A DNA stretch of 64,000 nt, taken from assembly GCA_958496175.1 (NCBI GenBank), contig OY292275.1, positions 51,103,701 through 51,167,700 on the forward strand, given 5' to 3'. Source of the DNA: Sisyra terminalis (Eukaryota; Arthropoda; Insecta; Neuroptera; Sisyridae). Below the pieces are notes generated by a model. That model had not been told where the DNA came from. It saw nothing but the letters and a program-made list of their open reading frames with translations, and did not search any database. Below are positions 10,128 through 22,334 of this stretch, one piece after another. Numbering within the stretch: position 1 is the stretch's first letter; each line of letters starts with the position of its first letter. Position numbers and translations under genes: made by a program.

Positions 10128-10929
10128 ATTTTTCAGTATGATTTAATCCAGATAAATTTATTTAAATTTTCCGGAAGTCGCGTCTTGTTATGCTCTACTA
10201 TGAGTACTTAGTGTAAACCCAAGAATTTGACCGAAAAGTTCATATATTTTTGAGATGTTTTCGGAACCCCTTTTTAGATCTTTAGTCCAAAGTATAACAA
10301 GAACTTGCTAAATAGCTTTTACTGTTTTTAAGAATAAACTGAAGGCAAAAATGTGCACTATTGTTGATTTTTATTGTATGGGAGTTACGTACTAGCGCTT
10401 ATAGGAAGATCGAAATATTTAAAAATTTGTCCTTGTGTCATGGTAGTTTTTCGCTTCTGGTAGTTGTACATCCCTAATAGACGTAGTTCTTCATTAATAT
10501 CAGCAGTTATTATATCTTTCAAAACTACAAAATGAAAAGTCCGTAGAAGTTTACGACATCTAAACTTGCTAAAAAGACATAAAATATGCTGGTGTATTTA
10601 GATAAGAAGACGCTAAAGCTTGCCTGAAGACTTTATAGAAATTACTCTACTTTATCATAAAATTAACAACTTTCTGTTTCTTTTTTTATCACCGGAAGAC
10701 AAACTATTGCAACCAAAGTTGATTAAATACTACTTTGATTATGTAACTAAAAATTAAAGATTATTTAAGCAGGGAATTTAAAAAAAAAACAGTAGGTAGA
10801 TTGGAAAAGATGTAGACATTATCGTAAATAAGCATGTAAAGAATATGTACGTAGAACAATTAATTCCGTGGTATATAAATTAAAAATCACATTTTTTTAT
10901 TGTTATTTACCGTCACTTTTGAACTATTA
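10128..10929. other. AT-rich sequence without recognised features
   Basis: No coding or repeat signal was found. Confidence 0.5.
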
Positions 10930-11062
10930 TGGTCTTTAGAGACTCTAGAGTTAATAAGAATTCGTAATCGAGAAATATCGAAAATTTGCTCAATACGAGA
11001 TTCGAACCCATCACTACTAGTTTTGGAGTGATCACCTAGACCACTCGGCCACCATAATACAT
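10930..11062 (-). repeat. tRNA-derived SINE-like sequence or tRNA pseudogene
   Basis: On the minus strand, GGTGGCCGAGTGGTC (box A of a leucine/serine-type tRNA) is followed 34 nt later by GGGTTCGAATCTC (box B), with a possible CACT/AGTG anticodon stem between them. Together these form an internal RNA polymerase III promoter. The acceptor ends do not pair and the long variable arm is absent. It is therefore a SINE head or decayed tRNA copy, not a functional tRNA gene. The tail below 10,960 is AT-rich, but its limit is uncertain. Confidence 0.55.
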
Positions 11063-12847
11063 TCTAACAACATTGTTTAATTTTAATTAAAATACTTCCT
11101 ACACAATTATTCAAAGTTTTTAGTCGCAAAATTTGTTATAAAAAATGTCAAGGAAAAACACAAATTTCGATCTTATAGTTCATAAAAATTCGAAGATTTT
11201 GTGCTGAAGAAATAACTGGACACTTTAAAGTTTACTATTTGCAAATTCTAAATCATTTCTTGTCTTTTTCAAACCAATTTTACCAACATCCGCCGATAGT
11301 ATTAAATAATCTTTTACTAATGTTAACTTCAAGTCCTGAAATTTATTGCTCTGCCCAAACTTTGCCATGTTACATTTAGCATTGCAATAATAACGAGACA
11401 ATAAAATTTATTGTCCATTTCAAAATTAGAAAACTTGTCTCTGACTCAACTATAACTGTTACATTTCTGAAAAATAAAATGAGAAAAATATGCAATATCG
11501 CACTGTTTATAACGGAAATTTCGATTTATAATTTGAAGATTTTTGCTGATTGTTCTTCGCGTTAAACTTAAGGCACCGTGGGTGGTATCCACCTACTTCC
11601 TTAGCGAATTTAACAACTTTTCATAATCATTGATTTGATTCTTTATCAACGTCTTTTTCTTGTCCTAATTAATTGGAAAATAAAAATAAAATAAATAAGG
11701 ATTCTCGCAATTATCCTCCAGGACTAGATGCCGTACGTTGGAAAACATCGAATCGCAAATTACGAATAATTCAGCCTTCGGCAATTTTGTGGATCATTAA
11801 TTAGAGACAGAACAAGATTTCAAAGCAATTCCGCAGAAGTAAATCGTAAATAATTTAACGAAACGTTTGAATGAAACGGCTTTGAATTTATATTTGTTTC
11901 ATTCAACCGAGGTTTAGTTTCATGCTTTATGTTTTCATTTTAGATTTTCAATTTTGTTTATGTTGATCGACTCTTTATGTCTTACTAAATGACAGTGATA
12001 AATCGATTTGAAGAACAACGCCATTTGCGCTCTATGCTTGATGATATAATACCACGAAATTTTGATATATTTTCGCTTAGTTACAATTTTTTACCTTCAT
12101 TTTTTTTTTGGATATTCAATGCTTTCATTTTCTTAAAGAATAACTTCTTTGTTTTACAAAGATTACAGTTAAAAAAAACAAGATACATTAATTTTACAAT
12201 AAAATTGCGTTGAAAATATTGAATTATAAGAACAAAATATCTTAGTCTTTAAATTTTTAAGTGAAACTATGTAATGTTATTTTGCCCATCAATCCGTTTA
12301 CATCTTTAAAAGATTTCTCCCTTATTATATCCTTAAGGCTTATTAAAAAAGCGAAAGAATCTTCACCAACAATTTTATTGTTTTGGAACAAAAATATTTT
12401 TCTTTTAAATTGAACGCTAATGTTAGAAAAAATTTACACTTTTTATTAGTCTCTTTATTGCTTGAGAAAATTAGAAAATATTTTTATTTGTACTTTCGAT
12501 AATAATCCAAAGGGTTGAATGATTATTTAAAGAGAGATTGAAAAATTTTCATGAGTACTTTTCATAATATGGTTCCATAAAACAATTTGGTTCAATATTT
12601 GGAGGATAGAAAAAACAATAATATTTGTATAAAAAATGTTAATGTTTGAAGTTCTGTTTGCTCTTTTTATCCCTTCCTTGTATATCAATAAGAAAGTGGC
12701 CTCAAGTTTTAAAATACTTCAAGAATCTAAACCCTTGTGTCTGAAAATTTTATAAATCATCGTCTCAGTTACAAGAAAAGAATGCTTTTGTCCCTTTTCT
12801 TGTAATACTTCATTTTATTAAATTTTTAAGAAAGATAACTTCTACGG
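11063..12847. other. AT-rich, apparently unique sequence
   Basis: No gene or element was recognised. The part near 11,560-11,900 is more complex but non-coding. Confidence 0.5.
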
Positions 12848-13420
12848 AGTGTCCGACCGAAACTAGTTTTTAAGGCCTAAACTTTCATATAAGGTCATGA
12901 TTTCGTAAGAATAAGATAATCGTAATTAGTCAATCTTGACTTTTGAATCCTTCAGGTATTTATTAATAATTTAGTCTCTAATATTTGAGCTAATCATTAA
13001 CAATACATATTATTACCAATACTTGTTTCAAATAAATTATTGGTGCTGAAGTAAGGGGTTGTTTGGAAAGAAATGCACCTAATATTTCTTTTTAATGTTT
13101 CACCTAATATGTTTAGGTACACAAAAAAGAAAGTACTCTTTCTTACATTTTAAAAATTAATTCTTCTAAACCTAATGCTTCTAAACTTTGGTCAGTTTTC
13201 ACTCGAACAGAAAAAAAGAAATATTAAAATAATTTTATGTACTGATGGTTATCAGTACGCATAATTGAAGAATCTGATATTATATGCAAGAAACAATAAT
13301 TTTTCAATTTTTATATCTCAAGAATTCATTTTCGGTTATGGTCGTAGTTTCGGATTGACGGCAGCTGAAACTAGTTTTTTGACCGAAACTAGGCCGAAAC
13401 TGTAAGTTCGATTGGACACT
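12848..13420. mobile_element. Candidate TIR element of unknown superfamily
   Basis: The left end AGTGTCCGACCGAA and the reverse complement of the right end, AGTGTCCAATCGAA, agree at 12 of 14 positions. Both ends carry nearby copies of CGAAACTAGTTTTT-type sequence (12,857-12,871 and 13,366-13,400). The 573-bp body is AT-rich and encodes no recognisable transposase. No clear target duplication was found, so the limits are provisional. Confidence 0.4.
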
Positions 13421-14149
13421 ATTATTACGTAGTCTTCTTAAAAGAATATTTTCTACTTATGGCAGATCGATAACGCCAAATAGTTTCTTAAATTTTTTAC
13501 TTATTTCATTTTCCCCTGATTTTCATGTCCCTGATATGCATTTCAAGAAAAATAATTTTTATAAATTAGAAATCGCCAAGGGACTTAATAAAATCCAAAA
13601 TTACGGGAACGGAATGATCATAGTAAACGTTTTTTTTTTTAATTAAAAGATATATATCGCTTGTTAATATGTCTTCTTATAGTGATTCAAAACCAAAAAG
13701 GTCCAAAAATCGATTTAATTGATTTTTTTTTTCTATGGACCTTCTAACTATTTAAGCTTTTAACATATATTGGACTACCAAATCACATATAAATACAATT
13801 GAAAAGTTTAACTTTCACTGTAAAAAAATAACCCGTCAAAATAAATAATGTAACCATTAAAATGTTACAATACAAAGAAATATTGAAATTACAAAAAAAA
13901 AATCAATTATTTATACTTTAAAGTCTTTTTCATGCATTTTTATAAAACTTTAGAAAGAAGAGGAGTGTATTCTCAGGACTAAAACTTATACTGCATATTG
14001 TTATTAGAGTCTTTAATCCTTCATAAAATTTTATGATCTTAAAATGTAACAGGTCAAATATTTTTGCAAAGAAAGTTGGACTGATTTTCTTTCTTGATAA
14101 GAAAATTAAAATAATATTTACAAATAATATAGTTTATTTTATCCTTAAC
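13421..14149. other. AT-rich sequence without recognised features
   Basis: Nothing recognisable was found, although the missing left end of the Tc1 relic downstream could lie in this stretch. Confidence 0.45.
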
Positions 14150-14706
14150 GCATTGGTTTTTGATTTATTCAAGTATCTTTGAAAATAGCTTTGGAATAAG
14201 ATTTTCCGCGAATCACCTTTTTATTACCGATTAATGTGATCAAAAAAATAATTTTTACTGAAAAATAATTTTTTCGATCATTTTGTATATCTTGTTAACT
14301 ATGGCGAACCTGATTGTTTAATATTTAATTAAAAGCTCTTTTATTGCCAGCAAAGCTTCAATCATTCGCAGCGTCCTGTATATGTAGGACAATAATGTCC
14401 ACTGCATTTGTGGAGGGTGATTCTATTTACGATTTTTTTTTCTAAGGGTTATTTTTCTGATGTGATCACCTATTTAACTACTTTTCTCCCCATCAAATCC
14501 CACATATTTTTACTGAAGTTCAACTTAGAGCTATTATCCTTGAGTAATTGGAGTATAATCAAGACTATACCCTTATTTACAAATTATTTTTCCTAGAAAT
14601 CTTTACTACTTTTAATAATGTAAATAGTATCAAGTTTAATATAGTAGAATACATAAAATTGGAAAAAACCTTAAGTACCTACTTCTAATAATTTGGCCAG
14701 GGACTG
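14150..14706 (-). mobile_element. Tc1-like transposon relic, copy 1
   Basis: The segment aligns with the relic at 48,615-49,236. Common blocks include TTGTTTAATATTTAATT, TATGTAGGACAATA and TTTCTAAGGGTTATTTTTCTG. The right end, CTAATAATTTGGCCAGGGACTG, is followed by TA. On the minus strand, near 14,450-14,560, a decayed C-terminal transposase peptide can be read: KNMWDLMGRKVVK followed by ITSEK. This corresponds to the end of the DDE catalytic domain (usually NPIENLW...), but here the PIE residues are eroded. The left terminal repeat could not be placed, so the start is approximate. Confidence 0.65.
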
Positions 14707-14708
14707 TA

Positions 14709-16144
14709 TTTACTGCTTATTAACTTGTATATAGCATCGAGTTGCAACCATTAAGTTATATTTTATTTGGGACTAATTCAGAACCAAAACCTCGGATTAC
14801 CAGAATCTAAGTTTTTATAAATAAGTTTTATACTTTAAATTTTACAACAAATGTAATTCCTAATTTTATTTTTTACAGGTACGTTTCGCTTTTATTCTAT
14901 TCATAATACGATAACCTGCAGACTGTTTTATTGGTAAGTTTGTTTTGTAATAGCTGTCACTAGTTGGAAAAATGGTTACATTTGGTTCGAAATATTTAAA
15001 TTAGTTTGAAAAACGATAATGGATAAAATTTGAGAAAGGGCGTTAGCTAAAATAGTTATAAATATGATAGTTAAACACGACACATCCTAAATTCGGCTAT
15101 TAACACTCGCATATGTTGCAAAATATTCATTTGCGACACAAACATTGCGGAAATTAATATCGCCATCAGTTAAAATAACAGAAATTCACACACCAATACG
15201 ACACTAATAACATATGCAAACATTGAAATTTTGTCGAGCTGAAATTTCCACAATACTTTTACACGTTTAACGTTTTGTATTTTATAGCATAAATCGCTCG
15301 TCATATAAATGTTAAATTTTATATTAAATTTCTATACGGCATGAAATTAAGTGTTGGCAATTTCGACTTTCCGTTGAGCTTTTGCTGTTCGTCACTCGCG
15401 AAATTTTCAACATGCACAGATTATTCACGAGTGCACCTGTCGCCTGGGAGCCATCATGAACTCGGAACAGAACTTCATATATATATAATAATATATATTT
15501 TTTGATGTAGCTTTTATGCTAGCGAAAATATAGGTATTTTAGATAGCTTAATGGTGTAACGATATTTTATTATCGTGTTTTATTTCAACTACAGTTAAAT
15601 GTGCGATTGCAATTTCGAATGCGTTTTCTCCTCTTTGGACCAACCGACGTCCGATTTTGGCCCGACGTCGTGTCGCGACGCTTATTCGATTTACGATCTG
15701 TTCAAACAATAACATTAAAAACCTATTTGAAAACTCTCTAGTACGCTACGGTGGAAAAGTGGAAAAATGAGCTTTTGGATTTCATCGAAAAAAAATCACA
15801 AAAAAATAGCGACAGAAAAGTTGTAAACCCTCTGAAATCTACAAAGTTAGTTTCTCTTGTATGGTTTTGATTCGAAATATTAAGTAAAAGGAGTTTTTGC
15901 TTAAAAGTATTAATATAAATATAACATTCGTTAATTTGTACCAATATGCCATTTTTAAGCAAAAGAAAGATACACTTTTGAAGGCTTACATGTATATAAG
16001 TGGTAAAAGTGGTATGCTTTGCTACCTATCACTTGTTAGGCTAATAACTTGGTAGTTTTGAGTGCAAAAACGTAAAAAAAAAACAGCAATATCTTTCAAA
16101 GTCCAACACTAACGCCATGTTTAAGGTGTTTTAGGGTAAAAAAG
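14709..16144. other. Mixed unique sequence
   Basis: No gene was identified. A CpG-containing patch at 15,610-15,690 (GACGTC and CGCGACG motifs) and the region 15,340-15,470 stand out from the AT-rich background and could be regulatory, but I see no specific site to name. Confidence 0.45.
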
Positions 16145-16205
16145 TTTTTATTTTTTTAATGGATAATAATATATGTCTTATGGAACTAAATTTCTTCTTT
16201 ATTAC

Positions 16206-16240
16206 GACGCGTTTCAACAGTTTTTGACTGTCATAATCAA
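16206..16240 (-). ncRNA. Hammerhead-like motif, family A hairpin, left (degenerate)
   Basis: The minus strand has TTGATTA in place of CTGATGA. It keeps stem-II-like sequence and GAAACGCGTC. Core changes make activity unlikely. Confidence 0.45.
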
Positions 16241-16345
16241 GTAATTAGTATTTTATTAGGTATATGAAATTTAACATTGATAAGTATTTTATTTACTTCC
16301 GAATTTTATATGAAATTTGTTTAACATTGACAAAATAATTATAAC

Positions 16346-16380
16346 CTGATGATGACATTCAAAAACTGTTGAAACGCGTC
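16346..16380 (+). ncRNA. Hammerhead-like motif, family A hairpin, right
   Basis: The plus strand reads CTGATGA, extra T, stem II GACA/TGTT around TTCAAAAAC, then GAAACGCGTC. ACGCGT is fully self-complementary and C is the expected cleavage nucleotide. It differs from the copy at 3,954-3,986 only in the loop and the cleavage base. Confidence 0.6.
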
Positions 16381-16479
16381 ATAATAAAGAAGAAATTGAG
16401 TCTCATAAGACATATATTATTATCCATTAATTTATTGTAACTCGGAAATAAATAAAATACTTATTTATTTTTTATTTTT

Positions 16480-16812
16480 AGAATTGCATTTTAGCAATCA
16501 TATTGAGATCTTTGATATCTATTACACTTAGGGCTGATATTTTCACTCATGGATAGATAAAACATATCTCTAAGACAACTTAATAGATAAAAATTTATAT
16601 ATCAGATAATTCCCATGCATTCATGTTACGCATATCACTATTCTTCAGTGAAAATACGCATATCTTCTCTATTCTTCGGATAAAATTTTAAATAGAAGAT
16701 AAATGTCACTATCTAGATGTGAAAGTACCGGTCCTTAGTCGTATCCCCATGCTTGGCTATCCCTATGTTATGTTATATTTACTGCAATAGGTTTCTTGAG
16801 TACTGCATCATA
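16480..16812. other. AT-rich sequence without recognised features
   Basis: Nothing recognised. Confidence 0.5.
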
Positions 16813-16820
16813 ATCTATAT

Positions 16821-17050
16821 CAGTGGTTCTTAACCCGGGTTCGATCAAATCCCAGAAGTTTGGTAAATCGGTCTTGCGAGTTTGGCGAATATTTTGTTTA
16901 AATGGTTTTCTTTATTTTTTGCATCAATGTTTAAATATATACCTTTCTTATACATTTGAAAAAAAAATCTTTTCCAATTAAGAAGGGTTCGGTGAATACC
17001 CACCTGAAACTAGCGGGGGTCAGTACTACCGACAAAGTTAAGAACCACTG
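16821..17050. mobile_element. hAT-type MITE
   Basis: The 14-bp terminal inverted repeat CAGTGGTTCTTAAC is perfect at both ends. The flanking 8-bp target duplications are ATCTATAT and ATCTATCC (6 of 8 identical), the length produced by hAT transposases. The 230-bp body has no coding sequence. A related right end occurs at 62,854-62,883. Confidence 0.85.
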
Positions 17051-17354
17051 ATCTATCCAATGCAAATGATAAATAAGTTGGAAAATCCAAAATGGTTTTT
17101 TCGCGTTCTTCGCTTACTCTTTCTTCCTCCGTTTTTATTTTCTGTTAAGATGGCAATGAAACTTGACAAAATAATTATTGTTTTTCCAATTTTTTGACTT
17201 TTGGAGTTTGGAAAATTTCAAGCCGAAATTCCCATTGGTTACAAACTACTCCATTAGAATATAGATATACATTCCATTTATATAAATTAAAGGTTTTTTT
17301 AAGAAATCTTACCCGATTTGAGAAAAGTTTTTACAAGTCATTCGTTTCTAAAAT

Positions 17355-17445
17355 ATTTCACTAAAAACTGCAGAAGTTAAATCGCTTCATACGCCAATAG
17401 GCATGGGTTCAAATTACGAAGTAAATTGAATATTTTTTATTTCCA
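17355..17445 (+). repeat. tRNA-derived SINE-like head
   Basis: CTGCAGAAGTTAAATCGCTT resembles a degraded tRNA box A. It is followed by AATAGGCATGGGTTCAAAT, which contains a box B. The spacing fits an internal pol III promoter. No poly(A) or defined 3' end is clear, so the extent is approximate. Confidence 0.45.
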
Positions 17446-17519
17446 CAGTTGTGATAAATGGAGTTGAAAAATCTCTAGATCTTTTTCCTCTTTTTGCATC
17501 TCTTCAACGCTGGAGATTG

Positions 17520-17553
17520 GCAATCATCATGGCAAAAAACGTCATGATGATTA
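17520..17553. other. Short perfect hairpin
   Basis: AATCATCATG and CATGATGATT are perfect 10-bp inverted arms separated by GCAAAAAACGT. No terminator or element end is implied. Confidence 0.5.
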
Positions 17554-17889
17554 TACAAGGAATGTTCCAAGGAACCATGAATGCAGTGGTTTCCCGTTAC
17601 CTTCTACATCCTTATTCCGTTGACTTTTGCTGATGCGATCTTCCACCTTCGGGATCAATTTTTAAATCTAAATACAAAATAGTGTCCTACCCAAGGCATT
17701 GGTCTTCGTGGTGTTCGCTTATCCCGGTTCTATTTCATTTAGCTGCACTCATCTGCATTACACCTTTCTGTCCCCAACCTAGCACCTTCAACCTTCAGCA
17801 CCAACACTAGGAGCTACAGACTAGGGATTTTCACTTCATCGAACTGAGGTCTAGGAACATTATTCATTAAACTTCACTTCTTTTGAGGA

Positions 17890-18785
17890 CTACTAAGACT
17901 TTACATAGGATTGCATTTTCTCACCCTTCCTTTTTAAGATAAACAGTGAGATCATAATACAATTCACTTTGGAAGAGTGGAATGGTGGACTTAAAATTGG
18001 CGGGAAGTGATTTTCCATCCTTCGCTTTGTAGACGATACTACCTTAATTACGAACAATGAGAAAGAGATCTTGGGACTCATTCAAAGGATTGAAGTCGTG
18101 AGCCAAGATTTTGATCTAAAAACCAATCTAAAAGCCAATAAGACCAAAATAATGATCGTTGATCAATCTAACACACATCAAAATCAGCCGGAAAGAAAAG
18201 GCTCCTTTTTGGTAGTGGATAACTTTGTTTATCTGGGCTCAATGGTATATAAATCTGGATAATGCGAGCACGAAATTATACGATGTATCAAAATTACTAG
18301 GTTTGCTGTGATTCAACTGTCCAAAGTATGGAAGGATCGGAACATATTCAAAACCACTAAAATTGGATTCGTTAATACACTGATTTTCCTATCTTCTTTT
18401 ACGTTTCGGAGACTTGGGCTATCCGTGTAGCTGATCGGCGACGAATCGATGCCTTTGAAATGTGGGTCTGGAGTATAATAGTATGGATCCCATGGACGGC
18501 TAAAAGAACAATTTTGAACGAGGTTAAGCCAATCCAAAGACTCTTCATTGTCATATGGACGAATCCTTAAGTTTTTCGGACATATTGAGCATCATGATGC
18601 CATGGAAAAGCTTATGGCACAGGCATGATCTGAAAGGAAAAGAAAACGAGAGTGATCACCGCTGGCCAAAGCTCCTGGTGGCAAAGCTCCTTGATTTCTG
18701 GTTCTTGATTGCGAAATCATCGGCAGCGATGTTTGGATTGAGAAGACTTTAGATCTTAGGTGGTATGAACTATGGACAAAAAATT
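17890..18785 (+). pseudogene. RTE-type LINE reverse transcriptase, C-terminal half
   Basis: Reading across frames on the plus strand gives CIFSPFLFKINSE (17,912 onward; usual form GCILSPYLFN), then LEEWNGGLKIGGK, FVDDTTLITNNEKEI (catalytic aspartates at 18,032-18,037), LKANKTKIMIVD, FVYLGSMV, LSKVWKDRNIFKTTKI, SETWAIRVADRRRIDAFEMW, WIPWTAKRT and FGHIEHHDAMEKLMAQ. The order and wording are those of RTE-clade reverse transcriptases, including the A-D-R-R-R-I-D-A-F-E thumb motif. The element is 5'-truncated and has several stops and frameshifts (for example at 18,260 and 18,640), so it is inactive. The upstream 17,450-17,880 may include more of the same element or its insertion site, but no RT motif was found there. 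Confidence 0.85.
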
Positions 18786-21680
18786 TCAATCTTGGATTTT
18801 AAGTACGTTCATATTATATAGTACCATTTTCTCTCTTTTTAAATTGTTAAAAAAAGAACAAGTTATTGCTTCAATGGCGCCAACAATTAGAGGTGCAACT
18901 ATCGCTGTATCCTTGTTTTTAATTCGTTTCACTTTTATTTCAATTGGGAATTAAAAAAAAAATATTATGATTTAATAGGTTCGATTCCTTTGACAATAGT
19001 GTACGATCAAATTCCAAACTACCCCTTAACTCAATCTCTGTAACTGCAACATACATTTAATGACATAATATTGATATTTATGATTCGAAACAATTATATT
19101 GTTTCGAAAGCTATAAAATTTCTGATTCACTTCGGCCATAAACCTCAACAACAATACGAGTAATTCGCTCCGTAAAACTAAACATTTACATTTTACGTGC
19201 CCTCAATTGAAAAATACTCAGCTGATAAAATTCTCTCCATCGAGTTTGGGAAAAGTTCCGAAAAATTATCAATATTTTTTTTATTATCGATCGATAAAAA
19301 ACGTCAATTTTTTGAATTAATAAACTAAAACTTTAGTTTAGCTCTCGTGCGCTTAATGAGATTAAGAGCCTTAATGATTGATGAGAGTAAATTGTCAAAA
19401 GTTTTCAATAAAATTATTATTGATAGAGAGCTAATGAAAGTTTTTTCGTGAAAGTTTTACAAAGTTTGAAATTTAAATTTTCAAAAATTACCAAGCTCGT
19501 TAACTTTTACGAACATGTACGTGGAAAAAAATATGCTAAAGTTTTTTTTTAGGGAAGATATTTATTATTCTTGTCCAAGAATACCAAGAAGACCAAGAAT
19601 AAAAGCTCGTTTCATTTGCCTTCCTCTAATCATGATAAATTTTCCATTTAAATTTCCCCGTTTTTCATCTGGCTAATTTATATTTTTTCTGACATGTTGC
19701 GTGTTTCATTAAAACTCCTTCATTTCAAACAAATGAAACAAACAGAAAAACCCTTAAAATATCTTATATTTTTTGATATAAAGGACGAGAAAAACTTGCT
19801 CGTTTTTCCGTGGAATTTTTAAACTTAATTAATGCTTTCAAACATCACACAGCAGTATTGAACTTCGCAGATTTTTCTTCTCGAATATTTAATTGAAATA
19901 ATTACAGTGGAATTATTTAACAAAATTTGATTTATTTTTAGCTACGTTACGACAACGGATGGAATCTTTGCTCATTGATGCGCGAAAAATTCTTTGAACT
20001 TGTGAACTTTTAATGAAAAATGTTGGAAAAAGTTGATTAATTCAAATTTGAAATAATTATATTTGTTCGAGCTAAATGGTACAATTAAAATATTCTAATT
20101 TATCAAAAAAAATATATAAAAAATGGCACTTGTGTTGAAGAAGTTACAGATATCTTAAGTGAAGCTTTAATGTTTAAAGTTTCAAATAAGATTAAAAATG
20201 TTTAATTTGAATTAATTAATCATTTTGATTCAATAAGCTGTGTTTCATCCACAAAAGCACAATTAGGGAGTGAAAAATTAACGAGTTTGACTAAACTATG
20301 GGAAGGAAGACGATTTGAAAATGTCGCCATCAGACGCAACAATTCCTTGAAAAATTCAAACTTCTTAGTATATTCATTCAAGTTCGTTATTCAATCATAA
20401 ATCATGTTACGTTTCCAACCGTTTTTCATTATTTTTTCACCACTATTGTCTTGGATAGTTCCACCCCCTCAAAAAAACGATCGTTACAGCGTCACCGTAA
20501 AACTTTTCATTTCACATTTTTCTCTTTTGCCTTCCCATTTCAACTTCCGACAAAAACAATTCGTGAATTGCTCATTTAATTTTTCCTAATAAATGGCCAA
20601 TTTGAAGAAAAACCAATGTGCAAACCCAACGAAAACTTTGTCTTTCTAAAAAGATGAAATCATAATTAGAAATTCGAAGGGAAATATTGCAATAATGATA
20701 TCAATGATGTACAGAGATTTTCCTCTGTCGGAAGAAAATGCGACGGCGGGACGAATGAGGATGGCGCGGCCGTTTGTTTCGCCGTTTTGCCGTCAAAGTT
20801 GAAAAGTTTTAATTAAATACGGCAGCATTAATTCATAACAAGATTTATTTTCAGTCGTTCAAAGTCAACTCTCTATTTGAATGCCTTTTTCTACGTCTGT
20901 TTTCCCCCAACTGCGTTACGTTTTGAATTTATCAGAAATTTGGGGGACGCGTTTAAGCCTTTGATGGGAAATTTAGTATTAATTAAAAAGATATATTTGA
21001 ACTAATTATTTTTGTTTTCATAGTCAAAAGAATTTCATTTAATTTTTGGTTTGTTGGAGATGAAAATTTAGGGAAATTAAGAGGAATATCAAAGCGAATT
21101 TAAGAGTGAGCTTTTTATCACAAATTAAAGACATCAAGATAAAAGCTTATCTAAAGTCAAAAAGTGAACTTCATATTTGGCCAGGAAGATGTTGCTCTGG
21201 GAACTTTTTCATCAAGCCATTTGGAGCTCAAGAGCTCCAGCCAAGACAACACATTAGCTCATAGTTTGCACTAACTGATTGCTAATTTAAAAAAAAATAT
21301 TTTGGTGATACAAAAATAAACATTTTTCTCCATACAGAGAGGTTTGTATCTACTTGTTTATTTAAGGGATGCTGTTTCATTGTTGTTTAATTTTCACGTA
21401 AAATTTGAGTCTAGAAGTGATGAAATACAACCCCTACTCCAGGACCCCATTTATTATAATAGTAGTTAAATCATTCTTAAGGGTTACCTCAAAGTGTAAG
21501 AAAAATAAGGGTTGAAAGGCTTAACTAAAAGTAAAATTTTATTTTACATCATTTTTTTATTTTACCGCAAAACATTAATCGTCTGCTTAAGATCACCAGC
21601 ACCGACCTGAGTTCCTGAATTTAACCCTGCTTTAAGTTGCATATAGGAATAATAAAAATATAATTTAATTTTAGTATAGC
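18786..21680. other. Mostly unique AT-rich sequence
   Basis: About 2.9 kb without a recognised gene or element. A GC-richer patch at 20,725-20,800 includes GCGGCCG. A short perfect palindrome, TGGAGCTCAAGAGCTCCA, lies at 21,222-21,239. Neither is assigned a function. Confidence 0.5.
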
Positions 21681-22205
21681 GAATATATATGGGAACATGG
21701 GGCGGAATGGGGTACCGGGGCGGATTGGGAAATGGAATTAGCGATTGTTACAGATGACAGAAACGCGTAAAAATCATACTCAATGTTCCATTAATTGGAC
21801 TGCATTATAAAAAGTGGCTATCGACAGTAAAGAGTGCAGTTGGTTTTATTTTTATCAAAAGTCGAAATAAACGTTTCCAAATTCTAATTTTTGCAAAGTA
21901 ACACTAAGGTAATTATCCTAGGTTCTATTTTTTGTTTGATTATTAACATGACATGTTTGTTTAAACATACTGTTGACTAACTGAAAGCCTAGTGATAATT
22001 CAAATATAACCAATATATCCTGCCATAATAGTCGTCCTTGTAGGAAAGGTGCTTCGGAGCACAACGGGTGGGCGGAATGGGTTATACCATTCAGATAGTA
22101 TTTCCCATTCAAATAGACATTCTTATTTTATCAGCAGATAGTGCGTACATTTATAAGGAAAACTAGCCGATAGTCCATATATAAGAAAGGTCGAAAAATG
22201 CAGAA

Positions 22206-22334
22206 GTAATCTGCTTATACTGTGAGGATTTAAACTCCAAATCTACTGAAAGCTGGTGTTCCTGCAGTATTTGTCAAAAATGGGCACATTTGTTATGTGC
22301 TGGGCTAAACACGATATGCGAACTATGCCAATAA
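22206..22334 (+). pseudogene. PHD-type zinc finger, probable pogo transposase C-terminus
   Basis: The plus strand encodes a 42-codon tail ending in TAA: ICLYCEDLNSKSTES, WCSCSICQKWAHLLC, AGLNTICELCQ. The ligand pairs are C-x2-C, C-x2-C, H-x2-C and C-x2-C, the C4HC3 layout of a PHD finger, with W-A-H-x2-C at the usual place. Insect pogo-like transposases often end with such a finger after the DDE domain. Upstream sequence to about 21,690 is rich in GGGGCGGAATGGGG-like motifs that may be degraded element DNA, but no DDE domain can be read. A host PHD exon is the alternative; the immediate stop and lack of a splice acceptor argue against it. Confidence 0.5.

Larger units (their letters stand above)
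16156..16468. mobile_element. Hairpin element with two hammerhead-like motifs, family A
   Basis: Inverted arms run from about 16,156 to 16,245 and from about 16,340 to 16,431, sharing TAATGGATAATAATATATG, TTCTTTATTACGACGCG and TTTCAACAGTTTTTGA. The sequence matches the 3' end of the Penelope-like element at 3.85-6.27 kb, including the CGGAAATAAATAAAAT tail at 16,445-16,460. It is therefore a head-to-head dimer of Penelope 3' ends with no coding part. An 11-bp direct repeat TTTTTATTTTT (16,145-16,155 and 16,469-16,479) could be a target duplication, but it is low-complexity. Confidence 0.7.
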
